The notes under the pieces: generated by a model
Seen by the model: only the letters and a program-made list of their open reading frames with translations
Databases searched by the model: none
What the model was told of the DNA's origin: nothing
Shown here: positions 10,511 through 21,893 of the stretch, piece by piece
Numbering within the stretch: the stretch's first letter is position 1
How the letters are laid out: each line of letters begins with the position of its first letter
Source: Diplodia intermedia
Taxonomy: Eukaryota > Ascomycota > Dothideomycetes > Botryosphaeriales > Botryosphaeriaceae
Direction: 5' to 3'
Length of the DNA stretch: 64,000 nt
NCBI GenBank assembly: GCA_021495925.1
Contig: JAKEKT010000009.1
Span: 434,001 to 498,000, forward strand
Program-made: the position numbers and the translations under genes

Positions 10511-11656
10511 CTACGGGACAATGACCATCCGATCTCCGCCCTTTTGACCCCACGCCTCCTCGATATCCTCCAACTTCACCTCCTGGAACTTGTACGGCCT
10601 TATCTTCCCCGCCACAATCGCCTCGATCATCCGCGGCGCCTCCGCCGCAAAGTCCTCCATACGCCACGCCCCCGGTCCCGCCCCCCTAATCGTGATGTCC
10701 TTGCTCCTCAAGATCTCGCCGGGCAGCGCCATATCCCTGTCCACCACGGTCCCGATCTGGACATACTGCACCGGGCCCTTCGGCTTCAGCGCCCTCAGCA
10801 AGCCCAGCGTCGGCGGGCCGTACAGGAAATCCAAGACGACGTCGGCCCCGGCCGCCTCGCCGTAATCCGTGCGCTCGCCGTCCAGCACGACGACCGCGTC
10901 CAAACCCAGCCCCTCCGCCCGCATCTTGGCCGCGTCGCGGCCGACGCCGACGACCCTGCCCGCGCCGAACGCGCGCGCGACGCCCACGGCCGCCGCGCCC
11001 GCCAGCCCCGTCGCCCCGACCACGACGGCCGTGAACCCGGGCCTCACGTCGCGCGTCCGCGCCGCCAGCGCCATCCACGACGCCATGACCGGGTTCATCT
11101 GCCCCGCGATCTGCACCGGATCCGCCTTTTCCCTCTTCTCCGCGTCGACCGGCACCGGCACCAGCGCCGCCCGCGGCGCGTTGACGTACTGCGCGAACGT
11201 CCCGCCGAGCGGCGCGAAGGTGGCGAAGTAGACGAGCCGCCCGTCCGGGACGGTCGCGCCCACGCCGTCGACGCCGGGCACGTGCGGGGTTTGGTCGGAG
11301 GGGCGCGCGGCCGCGGTGCTGTAGTGCGTGCCCGCGGCGCGCGCGCGGACGAGGGTCGGCAGGCTGGCGGCGAGGACCCGGATCTGGACGAGCTCGTCGG
11401 TTTCTGCGGGGAGCGCCGGGGTGGGGACCGTGGCGCAGTGCGGGGCCGCGCCCCAGGTTGTCACTTGGGCTTGCTTCATGGTTGAGGGGGGTGCGGCGGC
11501 GGCGGCGGCGGACATGGTGGTGGTGGTTGGTGTTGTTGTGTAGGGTCGGGGGATTGGGGAGGAGGATGGGAAGAAGGTTGTTGAGAAGTGTTTTGGTTTT
11601 GCGGCTTGTTTGATGGTGGAGCGGAGGAGTCGATGATGGAGGGAGAACTGGTTCAT
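10511..11656 (-). CDS. Zinc-independent alcohol dehydrogenase/quinone oxidoreductase-like MDR protein
   Basis: A single exon of 381 codons. The core (from about residue 60, MKQAQVTTWG) is a medium-chain dehydrogenase/reductase: an N-terminal GroES-like half (HVPGVDGVGATVPDGRLVYF), then a Rossmann half with the nucleotide-binding segment VVGATGLAGAAAVGVARAFG. No zinc-ligand set is evident, so it resembles the quinone oxidoreductase branch using NADPH. Residues 1-47 are rich in Ser, Thr, Lys and Arg and could be a mitochondrial presequence. Met48 and Met60 are alternative starts that would give a cytosolic form. The C-terminal half of the gene is very GC-rich, which produces long shadow frames. 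The substrate cannot be deduced. Confidence 0.88.
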   Translation of the reverse strand: MNQFSLHHRLLRSTIKQAAKPKHFSTTFFPSSSPIPRPYTTTPTTTTMSAAAAAAPPSTMKQAQVTTWGAAPHCATVPTPALPAETDELVQIRVLAASLPTLVRARAAGTHYSTAAARPSDQTPHVPGVDGVGATVPDGRLVYFATFAPLGGTFAQYVNAPRAALVPVPVDAEKREKADPVQIAGQMNPVMASWMALAARTRDVRPGFTAVVVGATGLAGAAAVGVARAFGAGRVVGVGRDAAKMRAEGLGLDAVVVLDGERTDYGEAAGADVVLDFLYGPPTLGLLRALKPKGPVQYVQIGTVVDRDMALPGEILRSKDITIRGAGPGAWRMEDFAAEAPRMIEAIVAGKIRPYKFQEVKLEDIEEAWGQKGGDRMVIVP

Positions 11657-12518
11657 GTGGGAATGAATGGGTTGAGGTGCATGGTGCTGGCTTGTCTTTT
11701 TATATACTTTTGCTCTGCGATGATTATAGATCGAATCCTTTCAGATGTCTTGATGCACATGTCTGCGGAGTGAGTATATATTCAGCCCCGCTTTCCCTTT
11801 TGGAGCTAGATGCGGGCAACTACAAATCCAAAAGGGTTTAACAATAAGCGGCCACAGGTGCTTCGTCATTATTGGATGCTTACTACACGGCTGACTCACT
11901 GCACAGAGCCGTTTCGCTCCTCGGCATACCGAGATCAAGAGCGAATGGTCCGAAGCAGCTCGCTCGGATCCGGCGCTAATGAACGCGCGAGACCGGTGCA
12001 TGATTTGTGCATGATTTGGGCCACCTCTTTAAAAACCGCAAGCCCGCTACCAGCCTGCAAACATTTCGCAACAGCTTGAGAGTAACACAATGCTTTCGAG
12101 CTTTGCTCAACTTAGTGTTGGATAGACAGCTGATGCGAGACCAGCAATTGCGGGCGCAATTGTCAGATTGAGGAAATTCTACCCGACGATATCCTTGCCC
12201 GAAGACCGCTCAACCCTGCATGCGCTAGCTTCGTACGATGCGACTTTGAACCAATGATGAGATACATTGCGCCCCCTCTACAGTCATCCAATGAACAGGG
12301 TATCAGTGGGGGCGGTTCGACCACTTGCTTTTCCAGCCTTGCCTCCCCCTGCATCCCCATCTCACCTCCCATCCCCACTCAACCAACATGAATGCACGGC
12401 CATGAAGTCGGCAACTCTCGCTGATGCCATCAGAACCCTCTACAGTCGCCGTACTTGTCATGTCCGACGGGACGTCAGGACCGACATCCCTGAGTAACGG
12501 CGCCGTGCCGCCCACAAA
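11657..12518. other. Divergent intergenic region (MDR gene / NLR-like gene)
   Basis: It contains the promoters of two divergent genes. A TTTTTATATACTTTTGC segment at about 11697-11713 could serve the minus-strand gene. No convincing short gene was seen. Confidence 0.5.
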
Positions 12519-15500
12519 ATGGCTCGCGATCAGCGAACTCTTACCTATCGTGTCCGCCAGCTCCCGCCCAACATCGACGAGGCTGGCGTCGTACAGCTCT
12601 TGCAACGGTTCTTGACCACAGAAGACGGCACTCCGACAATACACGTCTTTTCGCTTGCCCGAAGCTTGGTTTCGTCGGAGGCAGCCCACTCCAAAGATGC
12701 AACAGTCACTATCTACCCGCTTCCCCTACAGCTGAGAGACGGCCAGCAGTGGTCCTTTCTGACGGATTACGAGAATTCCGAGTTTCGGATTGTTGTTGAC
12801 CTTCACTTTTTGGACTTCACAGTCTTGAACGAAGTCGAGGATGACAAGCACGTGCTCAAGTTGGTTTGCGATTCCTATTCTGCCAGTCTTCAATCATCTA
12901 ACGAAGTACCAGTTGTATAGCCATCAGTGGACTTGCAAGCCATCCGTTTGGGTCCTGGCAATGCCGTGGAGACGAGCACAATTTCATGTGGCTCAGGGAC
13001 GGGCTACCGAAAGACACCCCCGGTATCAGGACGATCATCTACGGCTACGACACCCATTTGAACGACAGCACGTCTTTCAAGTTGATCCCCGACATTGCTT
13101 TGGAGCTCGTCAATCGCCTAACAGCTGTAGGCCTTGGATGGATCTCTTCCAAACCATCCGTCTTCATCGCGCACAGTCTGGGAGGGATCATCCTGAAAGA
13201 GGCCTTGGTTATTCTAGCGCCGAGTTGTGGCGAGGAGCCCTCAATCCTAGGAAGAATCAAAAGAATACTCCTCTTTGGAGTTCCAAATGATGGGATGGAG
13301 ACCGATCAGCTGATTTCAATGGTAAACGGAAATCCAACAAAACAACTGATATCGAACCTCTCACCGGGATCCGAGTATCTGAAAACCCTCGACAAATACT
13401 TCAGCAACCTTCAATACACTAGGAAGTTCCCGTTGTTCTCGTTCTATGAGACAAAAACTACCCAGACTGTCAAAGTAAGCCGCAATGACAATACAAGGAT
13501 GCAAAATGCTTACCTTACTCTTAGCAATGCACTGACGGCAAATGGAGCCGAAGCGGCCCGAGAAAAATTATGGTCAAGAAAGAGTCAGCCATCCAAAATT
13601 GCTCTCGCGCTTCAATGGGCGAGGTGCGTCCGATTGATGAAGACCATTCAGCTATGGTCAAGTTCGCCCCTGGCGACGTCCACTATACTGGAGTCATAGA
13701 CTGTTTCAGGAGCATCATTGGCCAAGAGACGGCATACAACAGAAAGAGCTCTATTCCAAGAACATCAGCCAATGGCAGCTTCGAAGATAGGGATATGGCC
13801 GAGTACGGAAGGGCTGATGCTTCAATGTCTGTCCCGAAACAGTCAACGAATTATACGGCCGAGAGTAAGCATTCACAGCTGAATGGAACTCGCCAACACT
13901 GACGTAAATTCCTCAGCAATTCTAAAGTCGCTTTGGCTAGATGTCTTTGTCCAGCGATTCGACGGTATCTCTCCTCATTTCCAATCCACTTTCGAGTGGA
14001 TGTTCAGTGACGAGTCTCTTCAATTCGCTCCCTGGCTCCTAGAAGGAAATGGAGCATATTGGATTGAGGGGAAGCCAGGCGCCGGCAAGTCAACACTCAT
14101 GAAATTCGTCTACAAGGACCGGAGAACAAAAGAACTTTTGGAAAACTGGAATCAGCCAGGATCACTCATACGAGCCGGGTTTTTTTTCCACCACCGAGGA
14201 TCCAAGGCTCAGAAATCCTTCGAGGGAATGTTGCGAAGTGTCCTGCACCAGATACTTAGACAAGCGCCTGAGCTGTGCCAGGAGGTTTCCAAGTTCTGCT
14301 TGCCTGTTACAAATGGGGACAGTCTTGATTGGAGTCTAAGCAACTTACGGCATGCCTTCTTCTCTATCCTGGAACAAAATCACAAGAAGCTGAAGATTTG
14401 TTTGTTCATTGACGCTCTAGACGAGCTTGATGGTCACCTCGAACTCATTTCCGCATTCATGAGACGTTTGATCCACCACGAGTCCGGATCAGCAGTGCGC
14501 TGTAAGGTCTTCTTCTCAAGCCGACCACGGCAAATATTCCAAACAAATTTTGGGCATTATACGAATTTCAAAATCCAAGATAAAACCCAAAAAGACATTC
14601 GAAGTTATGCGGAAGGGAGACTTGCAGAATCTCTGGAATCTTTCGCGGTTCCAAAGTCGTTACCCACAACCCGAGATCAGACTGCCTCCTTGGTTGATGC
14701 TGTTCTCGCCAAAGCCGACGGCGTTTTTCTCTGGGTAAAACTTGCCATGGACGATGTCAACATGTCCCTACGACGGAGGGGCAATCCAAGGGTCGATGAT
14801 TTGGAACTATTTTTCGAGCGGATCCCCCCAGAGCTAGACGAGTTTTACCAGTTGATCATTGAGAGAATCCCCCAAGATCTCAGATGGGAGGCTTACCTTG
14901 TCTTGGAGATTACTCTCCGTGCTGAAGAAAAAATTCGGCTCAACGACGTCTACGATATCGTCCGCTGTTCTTCCTGCAAAACCGCTCGGGAGTGCCACGA
15001 GCGTCGACTCAGTCACCCTTCCGATGCAAAAACAGTATCAGAATTCTTCCAAAGACTCAAAGACCGCTGTGGAGGCCTCATAGAGCTCAACGTTAAGGAA
15101 GACCGCGTTCAACTTATGCACGAGACGGCGCGAGCCTTCTTGAACCAGCCGGGGTTCCGACAGCTTTGCCTTTCCCATCCCGCTATCTCTCGACCTCAGA
15201 ATGGATACACCGAGCTTGCGAAATTCTTCCTTACGCGGCTTCAGTATCCGGATGAGCATACGAACAGAGGCTATTACGGCCGCCTTCAGCCCCTAGAGGT
15301 CCTCGCAGCTTGTAGGCACTACTGCTTCATGGCTGAAACAACTACTTTGACTTGTCAATACCAGATGATAGACGATATACAACCTATCCCAGCATCTGAT
15401 CCTCGTCCTTATACCGGGGAGTTTGAGCATTTATACTCCACAACCAAGTCCGGAACGTCTTTCGCTGTGGTCTCCAACCTCTTGCTCTACATGCGGCGAA

Positions 15501-16240
15501 AACTTGAGCTATCGAAAGCTCCGATTGTTAGTTCGAATCATGACAAGCCTCTACTCGTTTCTCTCTGCCAAGCCATCACATTCCCCGACGTGCTCCCTCC
15601 CAATAGGAGAATTGGACTCGACTACACATCGATGACTCAGCTTCTTCTGGCCAACGGCGCTAATATAAAAGCCCAGTATATGGGCTTAAATCCATTCCAG
15701 TGGCTGTTTGTGCACCCAGATGGGGATATCTTCCCACTTTACCACTCATGGCGTGGGGGAGTCCGAGACAGAGCGACAGGCGTTGCTCGAGTTCTCCTCG
15801 AGAGTGGACAAGATCCCAACTGTGATGTGTTGCAGAGCGAAAAGAATCGACGCAAACGAAAAGAGCGTTTCAAGCCGATATGCCTTTCAGATTTGCCGAT
15901 AGCGACCCTGTTATTGGAGTTCAACGCGAATGTCAATGCAATGAGATCCGACGGTCATACCGCGCTGGATTCATTGATCTGTTTTATAGGAAAGTCAAGA
16001 AAGGTTTCTCCCGAAGATTTATCCCTGATGGAGTTTCTTGTTCAAAATGGTGGGCTAATTTCACGCGCTGGTCTCGCATGGTTGCCAGAATGCATATCCC
16101 TATTGGAGGCTGAAGGAAAAGATGTTCGGTTCTTACTTCCCTTGCCGGAGCTATCCAGAAACGCAAAGTTGTTGTCTTCGTTTGATTTTCCGACAGCTCC
16201 ATTATTACGGATCATACACCGGCTTCGAGATAGGGTTTGA
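12519..16240 (+). CDS. NLR-like protein: serine hydrolase, NACHT-type NTPase, ankyrin-like tail
   Basis: Proposed exons are 12519-12867, 12921-13474, 13525-13864 and 13917-16240, giving 1188 residues. Order: an N-terminal domain of about 115 residues; an alpha/beta-hydrolase domain with SGLASHPFGSW, YGYDT and the nucleophile elbow AHSLGG; a linker with DEDHSAMVKF, typical of this family just before the NTPase; a P-loop NTPase with Walker A GKPGAGKST (about residue 465) and Walker B CLFIDALDELDG (about 575); and a C-terminal region with degenerate ankyrin-like units (LLANGANIKAQ, LLEFNANVNAM). Fungal proteins of this architecture are NOD-like receptors thought to act in non-self recognition. 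The second and third introns (50 and 52 bases) are clear. The first join is problematic: only a GC donor at 12868 with the acceptor TATAG at 12920 keeps frame. The gene could therefore be misread there or be damaged. Confidence 0.85.
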
Positions 16241-17709
16241 TGTGGTCAGCGAGTTAAACCTAGGTACAACCTTTTAGTTATCGACTTTCTCTTCCGCGCC
16301 CAAGTGCACCTTCTCGCGCCGGAGATAACGCTCGCAAGTTTCACTGAGCAGCGCCCACGCTTACTGCCCCCAGCGCCTTCACACCCGCGAGCTCGCCGCG
16401 TACTTCACATCACACGGCGGCGAGTGCCAGGAGCAGCTTCAACGCCGACACGCGGAGGAAGAGCGAGTGACGTGAGGGGGTCGTCGTTGCCGTGATCGTC
16501 GTCGTTGCGGTGTGCGTCAGGTCGGGGCCGACGGTGGCCGGGAGGCGGAGCGCGAAGAAGCTGGAGTGAGGTGATTTATATGGCGGCCAGCGCCCAGTCG
16601 AGAGGCCAGTGCGGTGGGCGGGCGCGGCGAGGTGGATCTTGGAGGCGCGATGGTTGGGTGTGTCGGCGGTGGGGTTGTCGTCGGGGGAGATTGGGGTGGG
16701 TGGGTTCGTTAGGGTCGGTGGGCTCTGTCAGGCAGGGGTGGATATTGGGCGTGTCGCTGAGGGTGGTAGTTCGAAAACGAAAGTACCAGCGGGATGTTTC
16801 CAAAATAGAGGAGGGCTTGAGAAAAAGGGGGAAAGGTGAAAGCGCGCAGTGGATCAAGGAAGCAAAAAAGCAACCCCGGAATCCACAAGCCCCACCCCAG
16901 CCTAGTGCAGGAACCGAAGTATGACACTAGGTGGGATCGAACCTGTGAACTGCTTAGCAGTGTTCAACTCCTATTTAGGTAATCCACAGATCACAAACCC
17001 TTGGATTTTACTGCCTTAAGGTTCTGGTGGCGATGTATTGAGCCGGAGCCTGCCCATCGCACTAACCATCTTTAATTGGGTTTTCGGTAGCCAGCTTTAT
17101 ATATTCCAGGGTCCCGGGTTGCTTCTGTGCTGGTGCCCGGGCGTTCTGCGAGCTGCCTGCCTCTGTTTCGATCTCCCGCGCCCGTCACTCCACTTGGCCG
17201 CCCGCCCACCGAGCACCACCGTTCGCCGGGCAGCTGCGCCGGGGGCACCAACTCGTGAAATGAATGTGTCCACCTATGCATCCGATGTGTTCGTCGACTT
17301 CGTCAGGATGCGGAACTGTTCGTCTGTACTTCGCGGCGTCGTCATGGACTCGCTCCAAACACCAAACACTTCTCTGGCTAGTGAGACACTTCTCAATAGA
17401 GATCAAAGCCATAGCGCAAGACGTAATAATAACGACCTTCAGAATCAAAAATGCTGCAATCTACCATAAATCAATTAGGTCCCCTTAACACCTTGACCCA
17501 AACTCCTGTCTTCTCGGCCATTCTGTAACTTTTATCCCGCTCTCACCAATTTTTATGGCCATCTAATGCATATCGTCTGCGGATAACTGTGGTCATGTGG
17601 CCCATTCCGACTCCATATGCAGAGTCTCTGCGCTGTCCATGAGATCCAATACTACAAGAGAACGAATGAGTGAGGCCGAACGCCTCTTCAGCCAACCCGG
17701 TCGAAAGCA
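16241..17709. other. Gene-poor region with a GC-rich block and a tRNA-like B box
   Basis: 16300-16900 is G-rich on the plus strand and opens shadow frames on both strands with low-complexity translations. On the minus strand, 16928-16938 reads GGTTCGATCCC, which matches a Pol III B box. No acceptor stem or T stem pairs around it, so I do not call a tRNA. Nothing else was recognised. Confidence 0.45.
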
Positions 17710-18887
17710 TCAGTCATCGGATAGGTCGATGATGACCGGAGCCGATCCGGAGGCACGCTGACGTTTGACCGGTCGCGCTTCCACAAATTCCAGCTCAGAC
17801 CGATCATGAGCCCTCTTGGACCCGTTGGCGCTGGCATTGACCTCGCTCTCGCTCTCGGTTTTGACTGCAGTGGCCGCTGCAGTTTTCTCCTATAGCCAAT
17901 TTGGTCAGCTATTCGTATCTATAGAACGAAATGAAGAAAAAGGGCCAAAGACTGTCAAAACTTGGTACCGTACCCTGGATCGACGCAAGAGCTCTCGAAG
18001 TTCCTCCTGGTTCAGTTCTTCGAGCGGGCGGTCTTCAAGCGGTATTGGCGACGGCGTCCTCGGGATGACGCCCTCGGCTTGAAGTGCGGTTTTAGATCGG
18101 TATTGGTAGATGAACTCTGCGAACGGCCCGTCTTCTTTGTCACACTTGAAGTTGTAAGTGTTGCTCTGTTGAGCTGGCTGAAATGCTTGAAGCCTATCGT
18201 AGGTCAGCGATGAAATAATGGCTTGATATGAAGGTATCCGAGCTAACTGGACTTGGTGAGACAAAGCTTTGCCCTTGAGAGCTTTCTCGGAGACCTTTCC
18301 AATCTTGTCTATCGTGGTGGTACGATTGCACGGAGCTTCTTTTATTGCAAGACCTCTGTGGAGTTGAATGCTGATGACTCCCATAGACATGACTTTTTTC
18401 TGCATCATTCGGTTTGAGATATCTGTGCTGTCTTCATCTAAATAACAAATGTCATGTTAGATCACTTTCGGTAATGTAATCCACTCTATCTTCTGGCAGG
18501 TAATTCGGGCATCGGAATGAATCTTGGATTAGCCTCACCAATATCGAGTTCCGAAAACACCATGTGTGCTATGCTTCGTTGTCCGTTTTCGACGGAGGTG
18601 GCACCATATACATCTATTGTAACTCCCTCGGATTTCTCAAGACGCAAGATCTTTCCCCGAATCTTCTTCCCATCAATGAGGATCTTGGCTCGCATGTCCT
18701 TGCCTTGACGGTCGCATGAAGGCGAAATTGTACAGTGGATGGTGAATCTGACGCCTGATTTGGCTTCGATGTATCGTATTGCCGTGTTGTCCGAATCTTT
18801 CTGGTTGCTGTCCATGTACTCCTCAGCTCGCTCGCCATTCACTCTCACCTCAACTTCGACCCCGGGAACCGATGAGATGATAGCCAT
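17710..18887 (-). CDS. DUF7918 family protein A (tandem copy 1)
   Basis: Three exons (18539-18887, 17974-18437, 17710-17889) encode 330 residues. The N-terminal half has the family hallmarks MAIISSVPGVEVEVRVNG and TAIRYIEAKSGVRFTI. The second exon has KVSEKALKGKALSHQVQL, FIYQYRSKTALQAEGVIPRT and PLEDRPLEELNQEELRELLR, matching the conserved C-terminal block. The last exon adds a Lys/Arg patch (VKRQR) and the ending PVIIDLSDD, a hydrophobic-acidic SUMO-interaction-like motif. The function of DUF7918 is unknown to me. The introns are 101 and 84 bases; the donor GTGAGG at 18538 and the branch site GCTGAC before the last acceptor support the model. It is followed upstream on the same strand by two paralogues. 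Confidence 0.85.
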
Positions 18888-19746
18888 GGTTGGCCTTAAC
18901 GTTTGAACTGAGAAGCTGATGTGAGAGGGTAGCGGGCGGGATACAGCTATCGAGGTGAAGTGACGTTTTCTTCGAGCACGGAAAAGTGCCTTCAGTAGTC
19001 GGTAGTGAAGCGGCGTAGTAGGATCTTGGACGGGCGGAAATGTCTGTGGTGTCGGATTTTCCGGGCAAGAAGGCCGAGGTCGTTGGAAGGTGAGCGTGGA
19101 CGGGTGAACGAGCGAGTGAGGGCCGGTGTAGAAACCTCGTGCCAGAGGTTGTCGCTGGGCCAAACGGCTGCAGCACTTGATTTTCGGTGTTGTAGTGGGT
19201 GAGGTGTCCGATGAACCGCCGTCGAGGTGGTGCGGGCTATATATCTCGTGGCTGACTAGCCACGCTAGCCTCGTTCGGCCGAGGTGGTGGCCCAGGGTCC
19301 AATTCACGGCCTCTGACGAACGCAGTACCGGAAGGTGAGACCCTACTGACAGAACTGGGCTATGACGAGCCTCGAAAACGACATATATGCAACCACGCAA
19401 ACCTGTCCGTGCTGGCAAACGCTTGCACTTTTCTAGATCGAACTTCTCTTTTTTTTTTTTTTTTTTTTTGATAGAAACAGCTTCGACCCCCGCGAACTGA
19501 GAGCAATGGCAAAACCGACCAGAAAAAGAAATACACAATATTGCTTGGCTCTCGCTCTAGCTTGACCTCTGTGATATTTCCATGTCCTGCCGCTAAGCCA
19601 ATACTCATGTCTTTGTCAGCCTGATTATGAAACCCTTCCTCAAGCGCCCGTGAAGCCAGTGCCGTCCCATCGTTAAGCACGATCAGTGCATACTCCGAGC
19701 TACGCCAAATGAAAATGAGAAGTGCACACGCATTATTGCCTTTCTC
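18888..19746. other. Intergenic region with a run of 21 T
   Basis: Between DUF7918 genes A and B. Positions 19449-19469 are 21 consecutive T (A on the coding strand of the neighbouring genes). The frames that cross it are not conserved-looking. It would contain the promoter of gene A and the 3' flank of gene B. Confidence 0.55.
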
Positions 19747-20955
19747 TTAGTCATCGCTCAAGTCGATGACCTCGACAGGTCCGGAAGTGCGTAGACGCTT
19801 TCGCGTCCGCACGCCGGTGATCTCGACGTCTGAGTCCTCGCTTCCCAGGTCAACGACAATAGCGTCACTCGGGCGTTTTCCCTGGTCGAACTCCTCTTTT
19901 ATCTCTTCCTTGACCTCCTGCTTGTTCTCGGGCGGCGGGCTCTGGCGCGCTCCCTGCTGGTCCTGATATCGCGTAATCAGCAGCCAGAAGTGAGTTGTAG
20001 AATGTGAGACTAACCTTGAGGCGACGCACGAGCTCACGGGCCTCTTCCGCCGTCAAGCTCTCAACTGGACGGTTCTCAAGTGGCTCAGGTGTAACAGTCC
20101 TTGAGATGACGCACTCCGCCTTCAGTGCATCCTTGGAACGATAACGGAAAACAAACGTAGCAAAGGGCCCATCATCCATATACTCCAAGTATGTCGACGT
20201 GGTACTGGATCTCTCGAGTGGTCGCGCTTCTCCAAACCTGAGAATATTAGTGTTATTCTAATAACTTGTACGGGGTGTACACGTGTGCACCCACTTCACC
20301 TGATGGCTGATTGCTCGGCCCTTGAGCTTCTTCTCCGGAATGCTGTCAATAATCTTGGAGTTGTCGGCCCTCGGACGAATTGGTGTAGTTCGAGACCTGG
20401 ATGATACCTTGTTCCGTCGGAAAGTGATCATGATCTCCCCTAGAGACCGGAAGGCTTGAATTTCCGCGTCTGAACGCAAGATCTGATCGTTCTCATCGAC
20501 TTTAATACGCGCACAGATATCCTTATCGTTAGTTCGAGGCTTTGGAAGATGCGAGCGCCCAAGATTGTAACACGGAAGCGGGGAAACGTACCAATGTTGA
20601 CTTGTGAAAAGGCCATGGTTCGGAAGTACCATTTTCCATTCTCGAAGCTCCGGGATCCGTAGTAGTTGACCTCTTTACGTTCCTTGCGTATCCAATCTTT
20701 TCTCTGCGTGTTGGACCTGTCGGCGAGCTTGCCATCAAGTTCCAGTCTTGATTGAATGTCGAAACTTTTGTACCTGGGGTCGAGTGCTTCGTCGTAGGTG
20801 ATCCGGACAGTGAACTCAACGCCGGAAGTTGCCTCAATGTATCGCGTAGCGGTGTCTGACGTGTCTGGTTCATCTTCGCTAGGAAATTCGTCGAGCGGCT
20901 GGCCATGTACCCTTACCTCGACCCTCAGGCCGGGAATATCAGAGATGATTGCCAT
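19747..20955 (-). CDS. DUF7918 family protein B (tandem copy 2)
   Basis: Four exons (20592-20955, 20295-20499, 20015-20237, 19747-19962) encode 335 residues. It begins MAIISDIPGLRVEVRVHGQP and has TATRYIEATSGVEFTV, then KKLKGRAISHQVKFGEARP across an exon join, FVFRYRSKDALKAECVISRT and PLENRPVESLTAEEARELVR. The tail is charged and holds VVDLGSEDSD, a basic patch (RKRLR) and the ending VEVIDLSDD, so two SUMO-interaction-like motifs may be present. The exon 2-3 join uses the donor GTGGGT at 20294; the nearby GTGAAG does not keep frame. The three introns are 92, 57 and 52 bases. It is clearly a paralogue of A and C, in the same orientation. Confidence 0.84.
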
Positions 20956-21893
20956 GATGAGCCGTTGGCGTCTTGTAACATGTGAGCGCCCAGAGGCACG
21001 GAAAGTCAAAGGCGATTTTGGTAACGTGCGATGTCGCAAATAGTGCGTAAGGAGAGGTGAGAGCGACGCTAGTTGAGTCTGGTGCGGGGGCTGTTGACGG
21101 AATGGGAGAAATCAGCGGGTGAGCTCAGCCTTGCGCTGTGGCGCGAGATAAGCCCTGTCGACAATATTGCAAGGCTGCGCAGAACGTCACGCTCGCTTGC
21201 TTGCGAGGGAAGCTGCAACGTCGATAGCCGACGGTGAGCTGGGTGAGGAGTCTCGGAGAGAAGCAAGGGCTGGGTAGTCCGCGTCGTTTGCTAGGTGTCT
21301 TGAAGTGCAGAGGAAGGAACGCGTCAGCGCATCAGCGAATCAGGCGGGCACGCGAAACCATCGGCTATATGTCGGCAGGCAGCCGCGCCAGGCATGAAGT
21401 GAGGCAGCACCGCAACTTTCTCAAGGCCAACAAGGTCGTATACATTTCAAGGATAGCACAAGCGCCACCGCAACTCTACTTCTCGTTATTGGTCCGCGTT
21501 GCGCTTTGTCATGTCTATTGCTACCGGGCAAGCACTCGTCTCTTGGCGTGCAGCATGGGACTGCCAAGTCACCATGCGCCGAAGCATCCGGAATAGGAAG
21601 AGTTCCATTAACCCTTCGTGAACAGCTTTTCCGGCCTTGCTCTGGGGTTCTCCGCAGATTGGCGCTGCTGCCGTTGTCATGGTTGCGTTCGGGCTTGCTA
21701 CTTCAAGCATTAGTCCCTTGCTCGCTTGTTAAGTATCTTGATCTGCCCTCCCTGCTCTTCCAGCGATGCCCACTGGCACTTTTAGACGCAGCAGCACGGT
21801 GGGGCGCGACTTCTTTTGACGGGCGGCATTGCACTCTTGTACTTCTGCGGGCCTTTACGTTCGCCGTCTCATTTTAACCCTTGGTCTTTCTCA
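20956..21893. other. Intergenic region between DUF7918 genes B and C
   Basis: Presumed promoter of gene B and 3' flank of gene C. Only short unsupported frames were seen. Confidence 0.5.

Noticed and set aside
10412..11485. A 357-codon plus-strand frame opposite the MDR gene
   Set aside because: An Arg/His/Pro-rich shadow of a GC-rich gene on the other strand.
16921..17000. Possible tRNA gene on the minus strand
   Set aside because: A B box is present, but the T stem pairs at only two of five positions checked, and no acceptor stem or anticodon arm could be built.
18240..18330. An extra intron inside exon 2 of DUF7918 gene A
   Set aside because: The frame is open throughout and no donor in the right phase has a good consensus.
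18486..19538. A 350-codon minus-strand frame starting upstream of DUF7918 gene A
   Set aside because: Only the part from MAIISSVPG is family-like; the upstream part reads through the poly-T tract and promoter-like DNA.
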